From: Halosegnis marinus
GTDB lineage: Archaea > Halobacteriota > Halobacteria > Halobacteriales > Haloarculaceae
Direction: 5' to 3'
Length of the DNA: 64,000 nucleotides
Assembly: GCF_029338355.1 (NCBI RefSeq)
Contig: NZ_CP119802.1
Location: 1,612,001-1,676,000 of the forward strand
The notes under the pieces were generated by a model. That model worked only from the letters and a program-made list of their open reading frames with translations. It searched no databases and had not been told where the DNA came from. Made by a program: the position numbers and the translations under genes. Within the stretch, counting starts at the first letter, position 1; each line of letters begins with the position of its first letter. This document shows, piece after piece, positions 26,250 to 33,985 of this stretch.

Positions 26250-26259
26250 ACAATATCTT
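26250..26259 (+). promoter_or_regulatory. TATA-like element for the subtilase gene
   Basis: CAATATCTTT within an AT-rich stretch (26230-26275), centred about 33 bases before the ATG at 26288. The 105-base gap after secD is otherwise unremarkable. Confidence 0.5.
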
Positions 26260-26287
26260 TCATGGTGTATTCCTCAGCGAAAACGTC

Positions 26288-27607
26288 ATGTCTGACATTA
26301 ACAGGCGGACGCTGCTTCGGGGGATGGGTGCTGCCGGCGCGACGCTAGCCTTCACCGGGCTCGCGTCCGCGTCCGACGGGTCGGCGCAGTATCTCCTCAG
26401 GAGCAACGGAAACAGCATCGAGCGGAGGCTCCGTAACACCGACTTCGCCCTCCGGCACGAACTCGCCGAGGGCGACGTCGCCGTCGTCACCGGTCCGGCC
26501 GACGCGGCGGACGAGCTCGCGGGCGTCCGACAGGTCTCGTCGGTCACCCGGGACGTCACGGTCGAGCTGGAGCTCCCCGAGGTGGACGCCGAACCGTCGT
26601 CGACACCGGGCGAGGACGCGGCGCTTCGCGGGCTTCAGTGGGACAAGGACCTCATGCAGGTCGGCGACGCACACGAGGTCGCGACCGGCGAGGGTGCCCG
26701 CATCGCCATCGTCGACACGGGCATCGACCTGGACCACCCCGACCTCGGGAACGTTAACGCGGACCTCGGGCGGGCGTTCGTGGCGAACGACGACGTACCG
26801 GAAATCGGTCCGGACGACTCCGGCTACCACGGCACCCACTGCGCCGGCATCGCGGCGGCGACCGGCGAGGTCGGCGTCGTCGGGATGGCCCCGGAGGCCG
26901 AACTGGTTCCGATTCGGGTGTTCCCGGCCGACGGGGGCGCGACGTTCGGCGATATCCTCGCGGGCATCGACTACGCGGCCGAGATCGGAGCGGACGCCGC
27001 GAACTTCAGCCTCGGGATTCCGGGCGTCCAACAGCCGGGGGCCGATATCAACAAGCTCCGCGCGAACGTCCAGCGGGTCTTCCAGAGCGCGGTTCGCCGT
27101 GGTACGGTCATCACCGGCTCGGCCGGCAATGACTCCGGAAACCTCCAGCAGGGCGGCGGCCTGACGCTCCCGAATAGCGTTCCGGCCGTCATCACCGTCA
27201 GCGCGACGTCGCCGGCCGACACGCTCTCGTTCTACTCGAACTACGGAACGAGCGACATCGAGGTCGCCGCGCCCGGGGGCTGGTACGAGACGATTCCGCG
27301 GACGCTCGGCGAAACGGGTGAGCCGGGGGACATCCCGTTCCCGCTCAACGGCGTGCTGTCCACGTGGCCCACGACGCTTTCGTCCTCCGTCGGGCTCGCC
27401 GGCTACGACTTCATCTCCGGCACCTCGATGGCCGCGCCGCAGGTCGCGGGGCTCGTCGGCCTCGTCCGGAGCCTCGACCCCTCGCTCAACGCGAACCAGG
27501 TCGAGAGCGTCATCAAGCAGAACGCGGAGGGAACGAACGGTAGCAGCGGGACTGAGTTCGGGGCGGGCCGCATCAACGCGCTGAACACGGTCGAATCGCT
27601 CCGGTAA
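26288..27607 (+). CDS. Tat-exported subtilisin-like serine protease (halolysin-like)
   Basis: A 439-residue S8 protease. The N-terminus NRRTLLRGMGAAGA is a Tat signal with a twin Arg at residues 6-7. An inhibitor-like propeptide spans about 30-115. The catalytic triad is complete: Asp143 (IVDTGIDLDHPDL), His181 (HGTHCAG) and Ser379 (GTSMAAPQVAG), with oxyanion Asn280 (SAGND). Unlike halolysins it ends soon after the catalytic domain and lacks a long C-terminal extension. Probably an extracellular nutritional or regulatory protease. Confidence 0.93.
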   Translation: MSDINRRTLLRGMGAAGATLAFTGLASASDGSAQYLLRSNGNSIERRLRNTDFALRHELAEGDVAVVTGPADAADELAGVRQVSSVTRDVTVELELPEVDAEPSSTPGEDAALRGLQWDKDLMQVGDAHEVATGEGARIAIVDTGIDLDHPDLGNVNADLGRAFVANDDVPEIGPDDSGYHGTHCAGIAAATGEVGVVGMAPEAELVPIRVFPADGGATFGDILAGIDYAAEIGADAANFSLGIPGVQQPGADINKLRANVQRVFQSAVRRGTVITGSAGNDSGNLQQGGGLTLPNSVPAVITVSATSPADTLSFYSNYGTSDIEVAAPGGWYETIPRTLGETGEPGDIPFPLNGVLSTWPTTLSSSVGLAGYDFISGTSMAAPQVAGLVGLVRSLDPSLNANQVESVIKQNAEGTNGSSGTEFGAGRINALNTVESLR

Positions 27608-27640
27608 CGACCGACGTTCCCTGACTCCCTTCGATTTCTT

Positions 27641-28270
27641 TCAGAACTCGTCCAGTCCCGACTGTTCGGCCGCCGCCAGCACGTCCGCGCTCGTGGCCCA
27701 CGACGCTCGCGCACACTCGGGCAGGGTGCCGTGCTCGCGGACGTACTCGCGGAGGAAGTCGCGGGTGGTCGGGTCGCTCGGGTAGCCGCTGCCCACGTCG
27801 CCGTACTCGGCGGCGAGCGCGGCGACGTGGGCGTCGCGGGCGACCTTCGCGACGACCGAGGCGGCGCCGACGAGCGGGTCGTCCTCGTCCGCGCGGTGGC
27901 GCGCCTCGACGGTCACGTCGCGCTCACAGGCGGCCGCGACCCGGCGGGCGAACCGCGCCTCGGAAACGTCGCCCGCGTCGCACAGCCCGGCGTCGCCGTC
28001 CGCCGCGCCCGCATCGACGGCGGCGGCGTGGGCCGCGACGGTGAGGGTGTTCATGTCCTCGTCGCCGTCGATGCGGGTGACGGGTATCTCCGCGACGCCA
28101 ACGTCGAAGCGTTCCCTCACGACGGCGTCGAGTTCCTCGCGACGGGCGGGCGCGAGGCGTTTCGAGTCCGCGACGCCCTCGGGGAGCGTCTCGGGGTCGC
28201 CCCGGACGCAGGCGGCGAACATCGAGCCGAGCACGGGTCCCTTGCCGGCCTCGTCGACGCCGAATCGCAT
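27641..28270 (-). CDS. rnhB: Ribonuclease HII
   Basis: Removes RNA from RNA-DNA hybrids. 209 residues, starting MRFGVDEAGKGPVLGSMF; Asp5 and Glu6 of the GVDEAGKG motif are two catalytic carboxylates and later acidic residues complete the DEDD set. Length and start are standard for archaeal RNase HII. It converges with the subtilase gene and is divergent from the small membrane protein gene at 28347. Confidence 0.94.
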   Translation of the reverse strand: MRFGVDEAGKGPVLGSMFAACVRGDPETLPEGVADSKRLAPARREELDAVVRERFDVGVAEIPVTRIDGDEDMNTLTVAAHAAAVDAGAADGDAGLCDAGDVSEARFARRVAAACERDVTVEARHRADEDDPLVGAASVVAKVARDAHVAALAAEYGDVGSGYPSDPTTRDFLREYVREHGTLPECARASWATSADVLAAAEQSGLDEF

Positions 28271-28346
28271 TGCTCGTCGGTCGGCGAGCGGCGACTAAAG
28301 CGGGTCGGTCGCCGGGGCTTTTACTGCCGGGAGCCGGAGCCCGGCC

Positions 28347-28541
28347 ATGGTCGAGCCCCTCCCGACCGGCACGGTCGCGCTGCTCCTCCTGCTCGTCGTC
28401 CTCCCGGCGTACTTCTTCGCGGCGGGGCCGGTCGGCTACGCCGTTCTCCCCCTGCTCGTCGGCGGCCTGCTCGCCGTTCTCCGCCCGCGCTGGTGGTGGG
28501 AGCCAGTGAAACGGGTCGTGTGGGCGACCGAGAGCCGGTAG
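28347..28541 (+). CDS. Small two-helix membrane protein, 64 aa
   Basis: MVEPLPTGTVALLLLLVVLP opens the first of two hydrophobic helices (about 9-25 and 30-46), ending in a basic/aromatic tail (RPRWWWEPVKRVVWATESR) that suits the cytoplasmic face. A TATA-like GCTTTTACT lies about 26 bases upstream of the ATG, which supports expression. The stop is one base from the convergent pus10 stop. No family recognised. Confidence 0.65.
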   Translation: MVEPLPTGTVALLLLLVVLPAYFFAAGPVGYAVLPLLVGGLLAVLRPRWWWEPVKRVVWATESR

Positions 28542-28542
28542 C

Positions 28543-29856
28543 TCAGGCCGCGCCCTCCTCGCTCTCGCCCTCCGCGTCGCGGAAGAAGTCCGGGTGCTCG
28601 AACGGCTCGTCCTCGCCCTCGACGGCGGTCACGTCGAGCGCGGTGACGACGGCCTCGACGCCGAGCAGGCCCGCGAGCGACGGCTCGGTGCGTCCCTCGT
28701 CGCCCGAGACGAGTTCCTTGATGTAGAGGCCGCCCGCGCCGTGAATCACGAGCGTCGCGTGCGTCTCGTCCGTCGTCGACCCCGAGATGTCGTAGACGGT
28801 GCGCTCGCGCGTGAGGTCCGCCCGGCGGTGGTCGACGCGCTGGGGGGTGCGCTGTTCGACCGTCGTTCCGCGGAGTTCGTCGAGCACCGGCTGGAGGTCG
28901 GCGTCGTCGACTTCCCCGCCGAACTCGACCGTCATCCGGTAGGTCTTCGAGGCGTCGTGTTCCTTCACGCGCTCTATCATGTCGTTCGTCGCGAAGCGCA
29001 GGCCCTCCACCTCGACGGCGTCGCTCGCCTCGTTGATCTCCGCCTCCAGCGCCGAGAGGTCCACGTGGCGGCGGTGGGGCTTCTTCACCTCCAGCACGAA
29101 GGGTCGCCCCCCGCCGAGCATCAGCGCGTCCACGTCCTCGCGGCCCGCGCCGTGGAAGACGCCCGCCTCGCCGCGCAGGGCGGTGACGAGCGTCGGCGCG
29201 ACTTCCTGTTCGACACTCGTCCGGTAGCGGTAGCCGGTGCCGTTGCACTCCGGGCAGGGGCCGACGCCGTAGACGCGGCCCGAGCCGCCGCAGTCCGAGC
29301 AGGGCCACTCCGTCTGGGGCACGTCGCGCTCTATCTTCCGGTAGCGGCCGTAGACGGCCACGGAGTTGACCGTCGCCGTCACCTCGTCGGCGTCGAGGTC
29401 ACAGAGCAGTTGCACGTCCGGGCGCTCGAAGTCCACCTCCTTTTCGAGGCGCGCGCCCAGCCGCCGCCCCACCTCGCGGTTCAGTTCCTTACGGAGTTCC
29501 TCGCCCGCGTCCGGTTCGAGCCCCGCGTCCTCGCGCAGGAGTTCGTCGTTCTCCTCGACCAGCGGCGGGACGCGCGTCCCGACCTGGTACGTGTCGAAGT
29601 CGATGTCCGCGACGGCTGCGGCCGCGCGCTCGGCCAGTTCCTCGAAGCGGCCGCACAGCCCCTCGCAGACCCAGCAGTCCGCGGGGTCGGTCGTCCCGTA
29701 CGGCTCGTCGTCGTCAAGCGCGATGGTCGTGCGGAGCGCCCGGCCGCGCTCGGCGTTCGTCAGCCCGAAGCTCCGCTCGGCGAACGGGCGGCCGAGACAG
29801 GCGTCACACAGCGGCCCGGTCGCGAGCAGCGCGCGGGCGTCGTCGAGGAGCGTCAT
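28543..29856 (-). CDS. pus10: tRNA pseudouridine(54/55) synthase Pus10
   Basis: Modifies U54 and U55 of archaeal tRNAs. 437 residues: an N-terminal cysteine set (CDACLGRPF ... CWVCEGLC) and THUMP-like region, then the pseudouridine synthase core with DVDALMLGGGRPFVLEVKKP, where the Asp of GREDVDALMLG is the catalytic candidate. Around residues 190-215 is an added CSDCGGSG ... CPECNGTG pair, i.e. a DnaJ-type zinc module. The ATG at 29856 is used; the frame nine codons longer starts non-canonically. Confidence 0.92.
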   Translation of the reverse strand: MTLLDDARALLATGPLCDACLGRPFAERSFGLTNAERGRALRTTIALDDDEPYGTTDPADCWVCEGLCGRFEELAERAAAAVADIDFDTYQVGTRVPPLVEENDELLREDAGLEPDAGEELRKELNREVGRRLGARLEKEVDFERPDVQLLCDLDADEVTATVNSVAVYGRYRKIERDVPQTEWPCSDCGGSGRVYGVGPCPECNGTGYRYRTSVEQEVAPTLVTALRGEAGVFHGAGREDVDALMLGGGRPFVLEVKKPHRRHVDLSALEAEINEASDAVEVEGLRFATNDMIERVKEHDASKTYRMTVEFGGEVDDADLQPVLDELRGTTVEQRTPQRVDHRRADLTRERTVYDISGSTTDETHATLVIHGAGGLYIKELVSGDEGRTEPSLAGLLGVEAVVTALDVTAVEGEDEPFEHPDFFRDAEGESEEGAA

Positions 29857-29895
29857 TGTCCGTCCTCGGGCCGCTCGCGGCAAGTGCCCTTCGGG

Positions 29896-31011
29896 TCAGT
29901 CGTCGTCCGCGCCCGCGGCCTCGGGGACCGCCCCGTCCGCCCCGGCCGCCGTCGCGGCCCCCTCGCCGAGCAGGCGCACCTCGCGCTGGGGGAACGGCAC
30001 CGTGATGCCCGCCTCCGCGAACGCGCGGTAGATGCCGACGTTGAGGTCGTGGGTCGCTCTCCCCCTGAGCACGGGGTCGGGAACCCAGCAGAGCAGTTCG
30101 ACCTCTATCGCGCTGTCGCCGAACGACCGCATCCGGACGCGGGCCGAGGGCGCGTCGAGGACGGGCTTCGTCGCCGCCGCCACGCCCAGGAGCGTCTCCT
30201 CCAGCAGGTCGTAGTCGGTGCCGTACGCGACGCCGACCGGGACCCGGATACGGCGCTTGCGCCGCGGGGTGGACTCGTTGACGACCTTCGCGGAGTTGAG
30301 GATGGAGTTCGGCACGGTGACGAGCACGTCGTCGCGCGTGCGGATGACCGTCGAGCGGATGGAGATGTCCTCGACGCGCCCGCGGTCGCCCGATTCGAGG
30401 ACGATCCAGTCGCCGACCTTGTACGTCCCGTCGAAGAACAGCGCGATGGAGCCGAACAGGTTCGCGATGGTGTCGCGGGCGGCGAAGCCGACGACGATGC
30501 CGATGATACCCGCCGAGGCGAGCAGCGGCGTCACGTCGTAGTTCCACAGGCGCAGCAGCGCGAACGCGGTCAGGCCGATGAGCGCCGCCGTCCAGACGTT
30601 CTGGAAGATGGGGACGACGCTCCCCTCGGCCTTCTCCCGGTCGGCGGTGAGCGCCGTCGAGACGCGCCGACCCAGCCGAACGAGCGTGAACGCCCACACG
30701 AAGACGACCGCCGAGAGGACGGTGCGTTCGAGGTTCGTCGTCACCTCGGCGGGAACCGCCACGACGGACAGCGACAGCGGTCCCAGCGCGTAGTAGAGCC
30801 CCGTGAGCGCGATGGTGACGTACAGCGCCGGGTGGAGCGTCCCGAGCACGGCGTCGTCCACGTCCCCCTCGATGCGCTTCGTGACGCGTTTCACGACGCG
30901 GTCGCCGCCCACCTGGACCAGCCGGGCGACGGCGAGCGACCCCCCGACGACGACGAGCAGCGCCGCCCACGGCGGGAGCCCCGCGAGCGCCCCCTCGATA
31001 CCTGCAACCAT
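29896..31011 (-). CDS. Mechanosensitive ion channel, MscS family
   Basis: 371 residues. Four or five membrane helices occupy the first ~185, with the pore-lining TM3 region SAGIIGIVVGFAARDTIANLFGS and the following beta-domain FFDGTYKVGDWIVLESGDRGRVEDISIRST, both diagnostic for MscS. The C-terminal cytoplasmic domain ends in an acidic Ala-rich tail. Opens under membrane tension to release solutes on osmotic downshift. Divergent from uppP. Confidence 0.93.
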   Translation of the reverse strand: MVAGIEGALAGLPPWAALLVVVGGSLAVARLVQVGGDRVVKRVTKRIEGDVDDAVLGTLHPALYVTIALTGLYYALGPLSLSVVAVPAEVTTNLERTVLSAVVFVWAFTLVRLGRRVSTALTADREKAEGSVVPIFQNVWTAALIGLTAFALLRLWNYDVTPLLASAGIIGIVVGFAARDTIANLFGSIALFFDGTYKVGDWIVLESGDRGRVEDISIRSTVIRTRDDVLVTVPNSILNSAKVVNESTPRRKRRIRVPVGVAYGTDYDLLEETLLGVAAATKPVLDAPSARVRMRSFGDSAIEVELLCWVPDPVLRGRATHDLNVGIYRAFAEAGITVPFPQREVRLLGEGAATAAGADGAVPEAAGADDD

Positions 31012-31090
31012 GCACGGTATTCCCGCCGGCCGATATAGCGGTGCCGGCGGGAACCGCCGGCTTCAAGCCGCGCCGTCGCACCCTCAGCGT

Positions 31091-31894
31091 ATGGACCGGC
31101 TGTGGCTCGCCGTCGTCGTCGGCGTCCTCCAGGGGGTGTTCGAGTGGCTCCCCGTCTCCTCGGAGGGGAACATCGCCATCTACCTCACCGCCGTCGAGGG
31201 GTTGCCGCCGAGCGCCGCCACGGAGTTCGCCCTGTTCCTCCACGCCGGCACGGCGATGGCCGCCACGGCCTACTACCGCGACGAGATAGCGGGGCTGCTC
31301 CGACGGCTGCCGGAGTGGCGGCCCTCGGCCCCGAGCGCGACCCCCGAGGTGACGTTCCTGGGGGTCGCGACGCTCGCCTCCGGCGTCGTCGGCATCGCCG
31401 CCTACGCCACCCTCGAAGAGCTGTTCCCCGTCCTCGCGGGCGGCGCGTTCATCGTCCTCATCGGCGTCCTGCTCGTCGCGACGGGACTGCTCCAGCGGCT
31501 CGCGGACGCCCGCCTCGGAAGCCGCGAGGAACCGACGCTCTCGGACGCCGTGCTCGTCGGCGTCCTCCAGGGGCTCGCCATCCTCCCCGGCGTCTCGCGG
31601 TCGGGGACGACGGTGTCGGCGCTCATCCTCCGCGGCTACGACGCCGAGGCCTCCTTCCGGCTCTCCTTCCTGCTCTCGATTCCGGCCGCCGCGGGCGCGG
31701 GGCTGCTCGTGCTCGCGGACGGCGTGCCGACGCTCTCGCCGACGGCCGCGGCCGTCGCCGTCGCCGTCTCGGCCGTCGTCGGCTACCTCACCATCGACGC
31801 GCTGCTGCGCGTCGTGGAGCGCGTCGCCTTCTGGGCGGTGTGTCTCGGGCTCGGGACGCTCGCCGTCGTCGGCGGCCTCCTCACCGCGCTGTGA
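31091..31894 (+). CDS. uppP: UppP-family polyprenyl-diphosphatase
   Basis: A 267-residue polytopic membrane phosphatase. The two family signatures are present: LQGVFEWLPVSSEGN (about 13-27) and PGVSRSGTTVSA (about 162-173). In bacteria UppP/BacA recycles undecaprenyl diphosphate; in haloarchaea the likely substrate is dolichyl diphosphate or another polyprenyl diphosphate from N-glycosylation (inference). The ATG at 31091 is preferred to the long upstream frame. Convergent with the pilin gene, whose stop abuts it. Confidence 0.9.
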   Translation: MDRLWLAVVVGVLQGVFEWLPVSSEGNIAIYLTAVEGLPPSAATEFALFLHAGTAMAATAYYRDEIAGLLRRLPEWRPSAPSATPEVTFLGVATLASGVVGIAAYATLEELFPVLAGGAFIVLIGVLLVATGLLQRLADARLGSREEPTLSDAVLVGVLQGLAILPGVSRSGTTVSALILRGYDAEASFRLSFLLSIPAAAGAGLLVLADGVPTLSPTAAAVAVAVSAVVGYLTIDALLRVVERVAFWAVCLGLGTLAVVGGLLTAL

Positions 31895-32374
31895 CTACGG
31901 CTCCGGCACCGTCCCGGTGCCGAGCGTCGCGGTGGACTCGCCGTCCGACGACTCCCAGATGATGCGGACCTCCTCGCCCGGCGCGAAGTCGCCGTTGCCG
32001 CCGCCGTCGCGCAGTTGCAGCGTCGCGCCCGGTCCCACGTCGCGCGGGAACGGCTCGGCGACGCCACCGCCGTCCGTGGCCAGTTCCGTGAACCGCGTGT
32101 CGCCCACGGTGACGTCGAGGTTCCGCGCGTCGACGCCGTTGCCGCTGTTGTGGACGATTCTGACGACGTCGCCGCCCTCGCCCGCGGCGTACGTCGAGTT
32201 CGGGAAGGTGACCTCGAAGGAGGCCTGCGGCGGGCTCTCCGAACTCGTTCCCCCGAGGTCGAAGGCGTAGGCCCCGACGACGGTCGCGAGAATGAGCGTG
32301 ATGGCGACCAGCACTGTCACGCCGATGACGTTCGATACCCCCGAGTCCGCGCGGAAGAACTCTCGTAGATGCAT
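31895..32374 (-). CDS. Type IV pilin (archaeal pilin N-terminal domain)
   Basis: A 159-residue pilin. The class III signal is MHLREFFRADSGVSNVIGVT, with probable cleavage before the hydrophobic helix; VSNVIGVTVLVAITLILATVV is the assembly helix. A compact beta-rich exterior domain follows (ASFEVTFPNSTYAAGEGGDV ... IWESSDGESTATLG). A clear TATA element (32444-32453) places the mRNA start about 45 bases upstream of the ATG. No pilus assembly genes are adjacent; the PilB-PilC pair at 13-17 kb could serve it. Confidence 0.88.
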   Translation of the reverse strand: MHLREFFRADSGVSNVIGVTVLVAITLILATVVGAYAFDLGGTSSESPPQASFEVTFPNSTYAAGEGGDVVRIVHNSGNGVDARNLDVTVGDTRFTELATDGGGVAEPFPRDVGPGATLQLRDGGGNGDFAPGEEVRIIWESSDGESTATLGTGTVPEP

Positions 32375-32443
32375 TCTGTGTCCCCCGTCCCCCGGTTCGC
32401 CGCCCGCCCCGGGGGGCGTTGTCGGTACTGTCGGCCAACCGGA

Positions 32444-32453
32444 CATAATTATT
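32444..32453 (-). promoter_or_regulatory. TATA element for the type IV pilin gene
   Basis: ATAATTATTG (plus strand) is the only AT-rich stretch in the 159-base spacer. Its position implies a 5' leader of roughly 45 bases, unusual among the mostly leaderless genes here. Confidence 0.5.
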
Positions 32454-32533
32454 GCGTTACCGGTGCCGGCGTCGAGCGATACCCGCGCGTTCGCGACCGG
32501 CGTGCGTAAGACCCCCCGTCCCGAAACCGGGCC

Positions 32534-32758
32534 ATGCAGGACCCCTTCAAGGAGCTCATGTACCGCTCCTTCAAGGACGCGATGGACATCGCCGCCGACT
32601 ACAACGCGTGGGCGGGCGAGGCGTTCGACGAGCCGATGCCCGTCCAGCCGAACGCCGTCCCCCAGATGGCGCTGCTGCTCTACCGGAGCCGCCTCCAGGC
32701 GCGCCTCGGTGAGGGGTCGGTTGACTTCCCCGACCTCGACGAGCGGATGTACGACTGA
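32534..32758 (+). CDS. Conserved small haloarchaeal protein, 74 aa
   Basis: A soluble protein starting MQDPFKELMYRSFKDAMDIA, with two predicted helices, a Pro-rich middle (PMPVQPNAVPQ) and a second helix (MALLLYRSRLQARLGEG) before an acidic tail. No domain recognised. It lies directly upstream (39 bases) of the TrmB-site-controlled nucleotidyltransferase gene but is separated from it by that promoter. Confidence 0.65.
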   Translation: MQDPFKELMYRSFKDAMDIAADYNAWAGEAFDEPMPVQPNAVPQMALLLYRSRLQARLGEGSVDFPDLDERMYD

Positions 32759-32768
32759 CGCCACAGGA

Positions 32769-32789
32769 TTTACTACGCGGGCGAGTAAC
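32769..32789. promoter_or_regulatory. TrmB-type operator overlapping the TATA box of the nucleotidyltransferase-glmS operon
   Basis: TTTACTA-N7-GAGTAAC. The core TACT-N8-GAGTA fits the published Halobacterium TrmB motif TACT-N7-8-GAGTA. The right arm is identical to the copies at 42481 and 48431 and the left arm matches at five of seven bases. The left arm lies inside the probable TATA (ATTTACTA, 27 bases before the ATG at 32798), a position expected to repress. Confidence 0.75.
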
Positions 32790-32797
32790 TACACACC

Positions 32798-33985
32798 ATG
32801 ACCGTGACGACGGGGGTCGTGCTGGCGGCGGGGGAGGGGACGCGGCTCCGCCCGCTGACGCGCAACCGCCCGAAGCCGATGCTCCCCGCCGCGAACCGGC
32901 CCATCCTCGAATACGTCCTCGACGCCCTCCTCGACGCCGGCGTCGAGGAGTTGGTCGTCGTCGTCGGCTACCGGCGCGACCGCGTCCAGGAGCACTTCGG
33001 CTCGACGTACCGCGACGCGCCCGTCACCTACGTCCGCCAGGAGAAACAGCTCGGCAGCGGCCACGCCCTCCTCCAGGCCCGCGAGGCCGTGGACGGCGAC
33101 TTCGTGGCCGTCAACGGCGACCGCGTGGTCGACCCCGACACGGTGGCCGCGACGCTCGACGCCTTCGACGGCTCGGAGCCCGTGATGGCCGTCCGCGACC
33201 ACCCGAACGCCGCACAGTACGGCGCGGTGCGCCTCGACGGCGACCGCGTGACCGACCTCGTCGAGAAGCCGACCGCGGACGAGTACCGGCTCATCAACGC
33301 GGGGGTCTACGCTCTCACGTCCGACTGCTTCGACCGCCTCGTGGCGACCCCCCGCCGGGACGGCTCGCTCATCCTCACCGATGCCCTGCTCCCGCTCGTC
33401 GAGGAGGGGAGCGTCCGCGCCGTCCACACCGACGGGCTGTGGGTGGACGCGACCTACCCGTGGGACCTCCTCGAAGCCGCCCGCCGCCTGCTGGACGAGG
33501 GCTGGGTGACGGAGACGCAACGCTCGCCGGGCGTCCACGTCCACCGCTCCGCGACCGTCCACGAGGACGCGACGCTACAGGGGCCGGTCGTCGTCGGCCC
33601 GGACGCCGAGATCGCCGCCAGCGCCGTCGTCGGCCCGGACGCCGCGCTCGGGCGCAACGTCACCGTCGGCGCGAACGCCACGGTCGAGCGGTCGGTCGTG
33701 GACGCCGACACGCGCGTCTGCGCGGCGAGCGTCATCCGCGACTGCGTCACCGGCTCCGGCGTCGTCGTCGGCCCGGGCGCGACGGTACCCGGGGGTCCCG
33801 CCGACGTGCGCGTCGGCGACCGCGTCTTCCCCGACGAGCGGCTGGGCGCGGTGCTCGCCGACCGTGCCGAGCTCGGCGGCGGCGCGACCTGCGAGCCGGG
33901 CACGCTCGTCGGCGTGAACGCCCGCGTCGGGCCCGGCGCGTTCGCCCGCGACCGCGTCCCCGAGGACGGCGAGGTGGTCCGCTGA
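32798..33985 (+). CDS. glmU: Sugar-1-phosphate nucleotidyltransferase with acyltransferase-like C-terminus (GlmU-like)
   Basis: 395 residues. The N-terminal nucleotidyltransferase domain has the signature LAAGEGTRLRPLTRNRPKPM (residues 8-27) and VNGDRVVD. The C-terminal ~150 residues are a left-handed beta-helix of hexapeptide repeats (VHRSATVHEDATLQGPVVVG). Archaeal relatives are bifunctional: glucosamine-1-phosphate acetyltransferase and UDP-GlcNAc pyrophosphorylase. The overlap with glmS strongly suggests this role, but a glucose-1-phosphate thymidylyltransferase cannot be excluded. The stop overlaps the glmS start by one base (TGATG). Confidence 0.85.
   Translation: MTVTTGVVLAAGEGTRLRPLTRNRPKPMLPAANRPILEYVLDALLDAGVEELVVVVGYRRDRVQEHFGSTYRDAPVTYVRQEKQLGSGHALLQAREAVDGDFVAVNGDRVVDPDTVAATLDAFDGSEPVMAVRDHPNAAQYGAVRLDGDRVTDLVEKPTADEYRLINAGVYALTSDCFDRLVATPRRDGSLILTDALLPLVEEGSVRAVHTDGLWVDATYPWDLLEAARRLLDEGWVTETQRSPGVHVHRSATVHEDATLQGPVVVGPDAEIAASAVVGPDAALGRNVTVGANATVERSVVDADTRVCAASVIRDCVTGSGVVVGPGATVPGGPADVRVGDRVFPDERLGAVLADRAELGGGATCEPGTLVGVNARVGPGAFARDRVPEDGEVVR

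Noticed and set aside
32798-33985. Assignment as glucose-1-phosphate thymidylyltransferase (RmlA)
   Set aside because: The C-terminal hexapeptide-repeat domain and one-base overlap with glmS fit the bifunctional GlmU-type enzyme better, although substrate cannot be proven from sequence.
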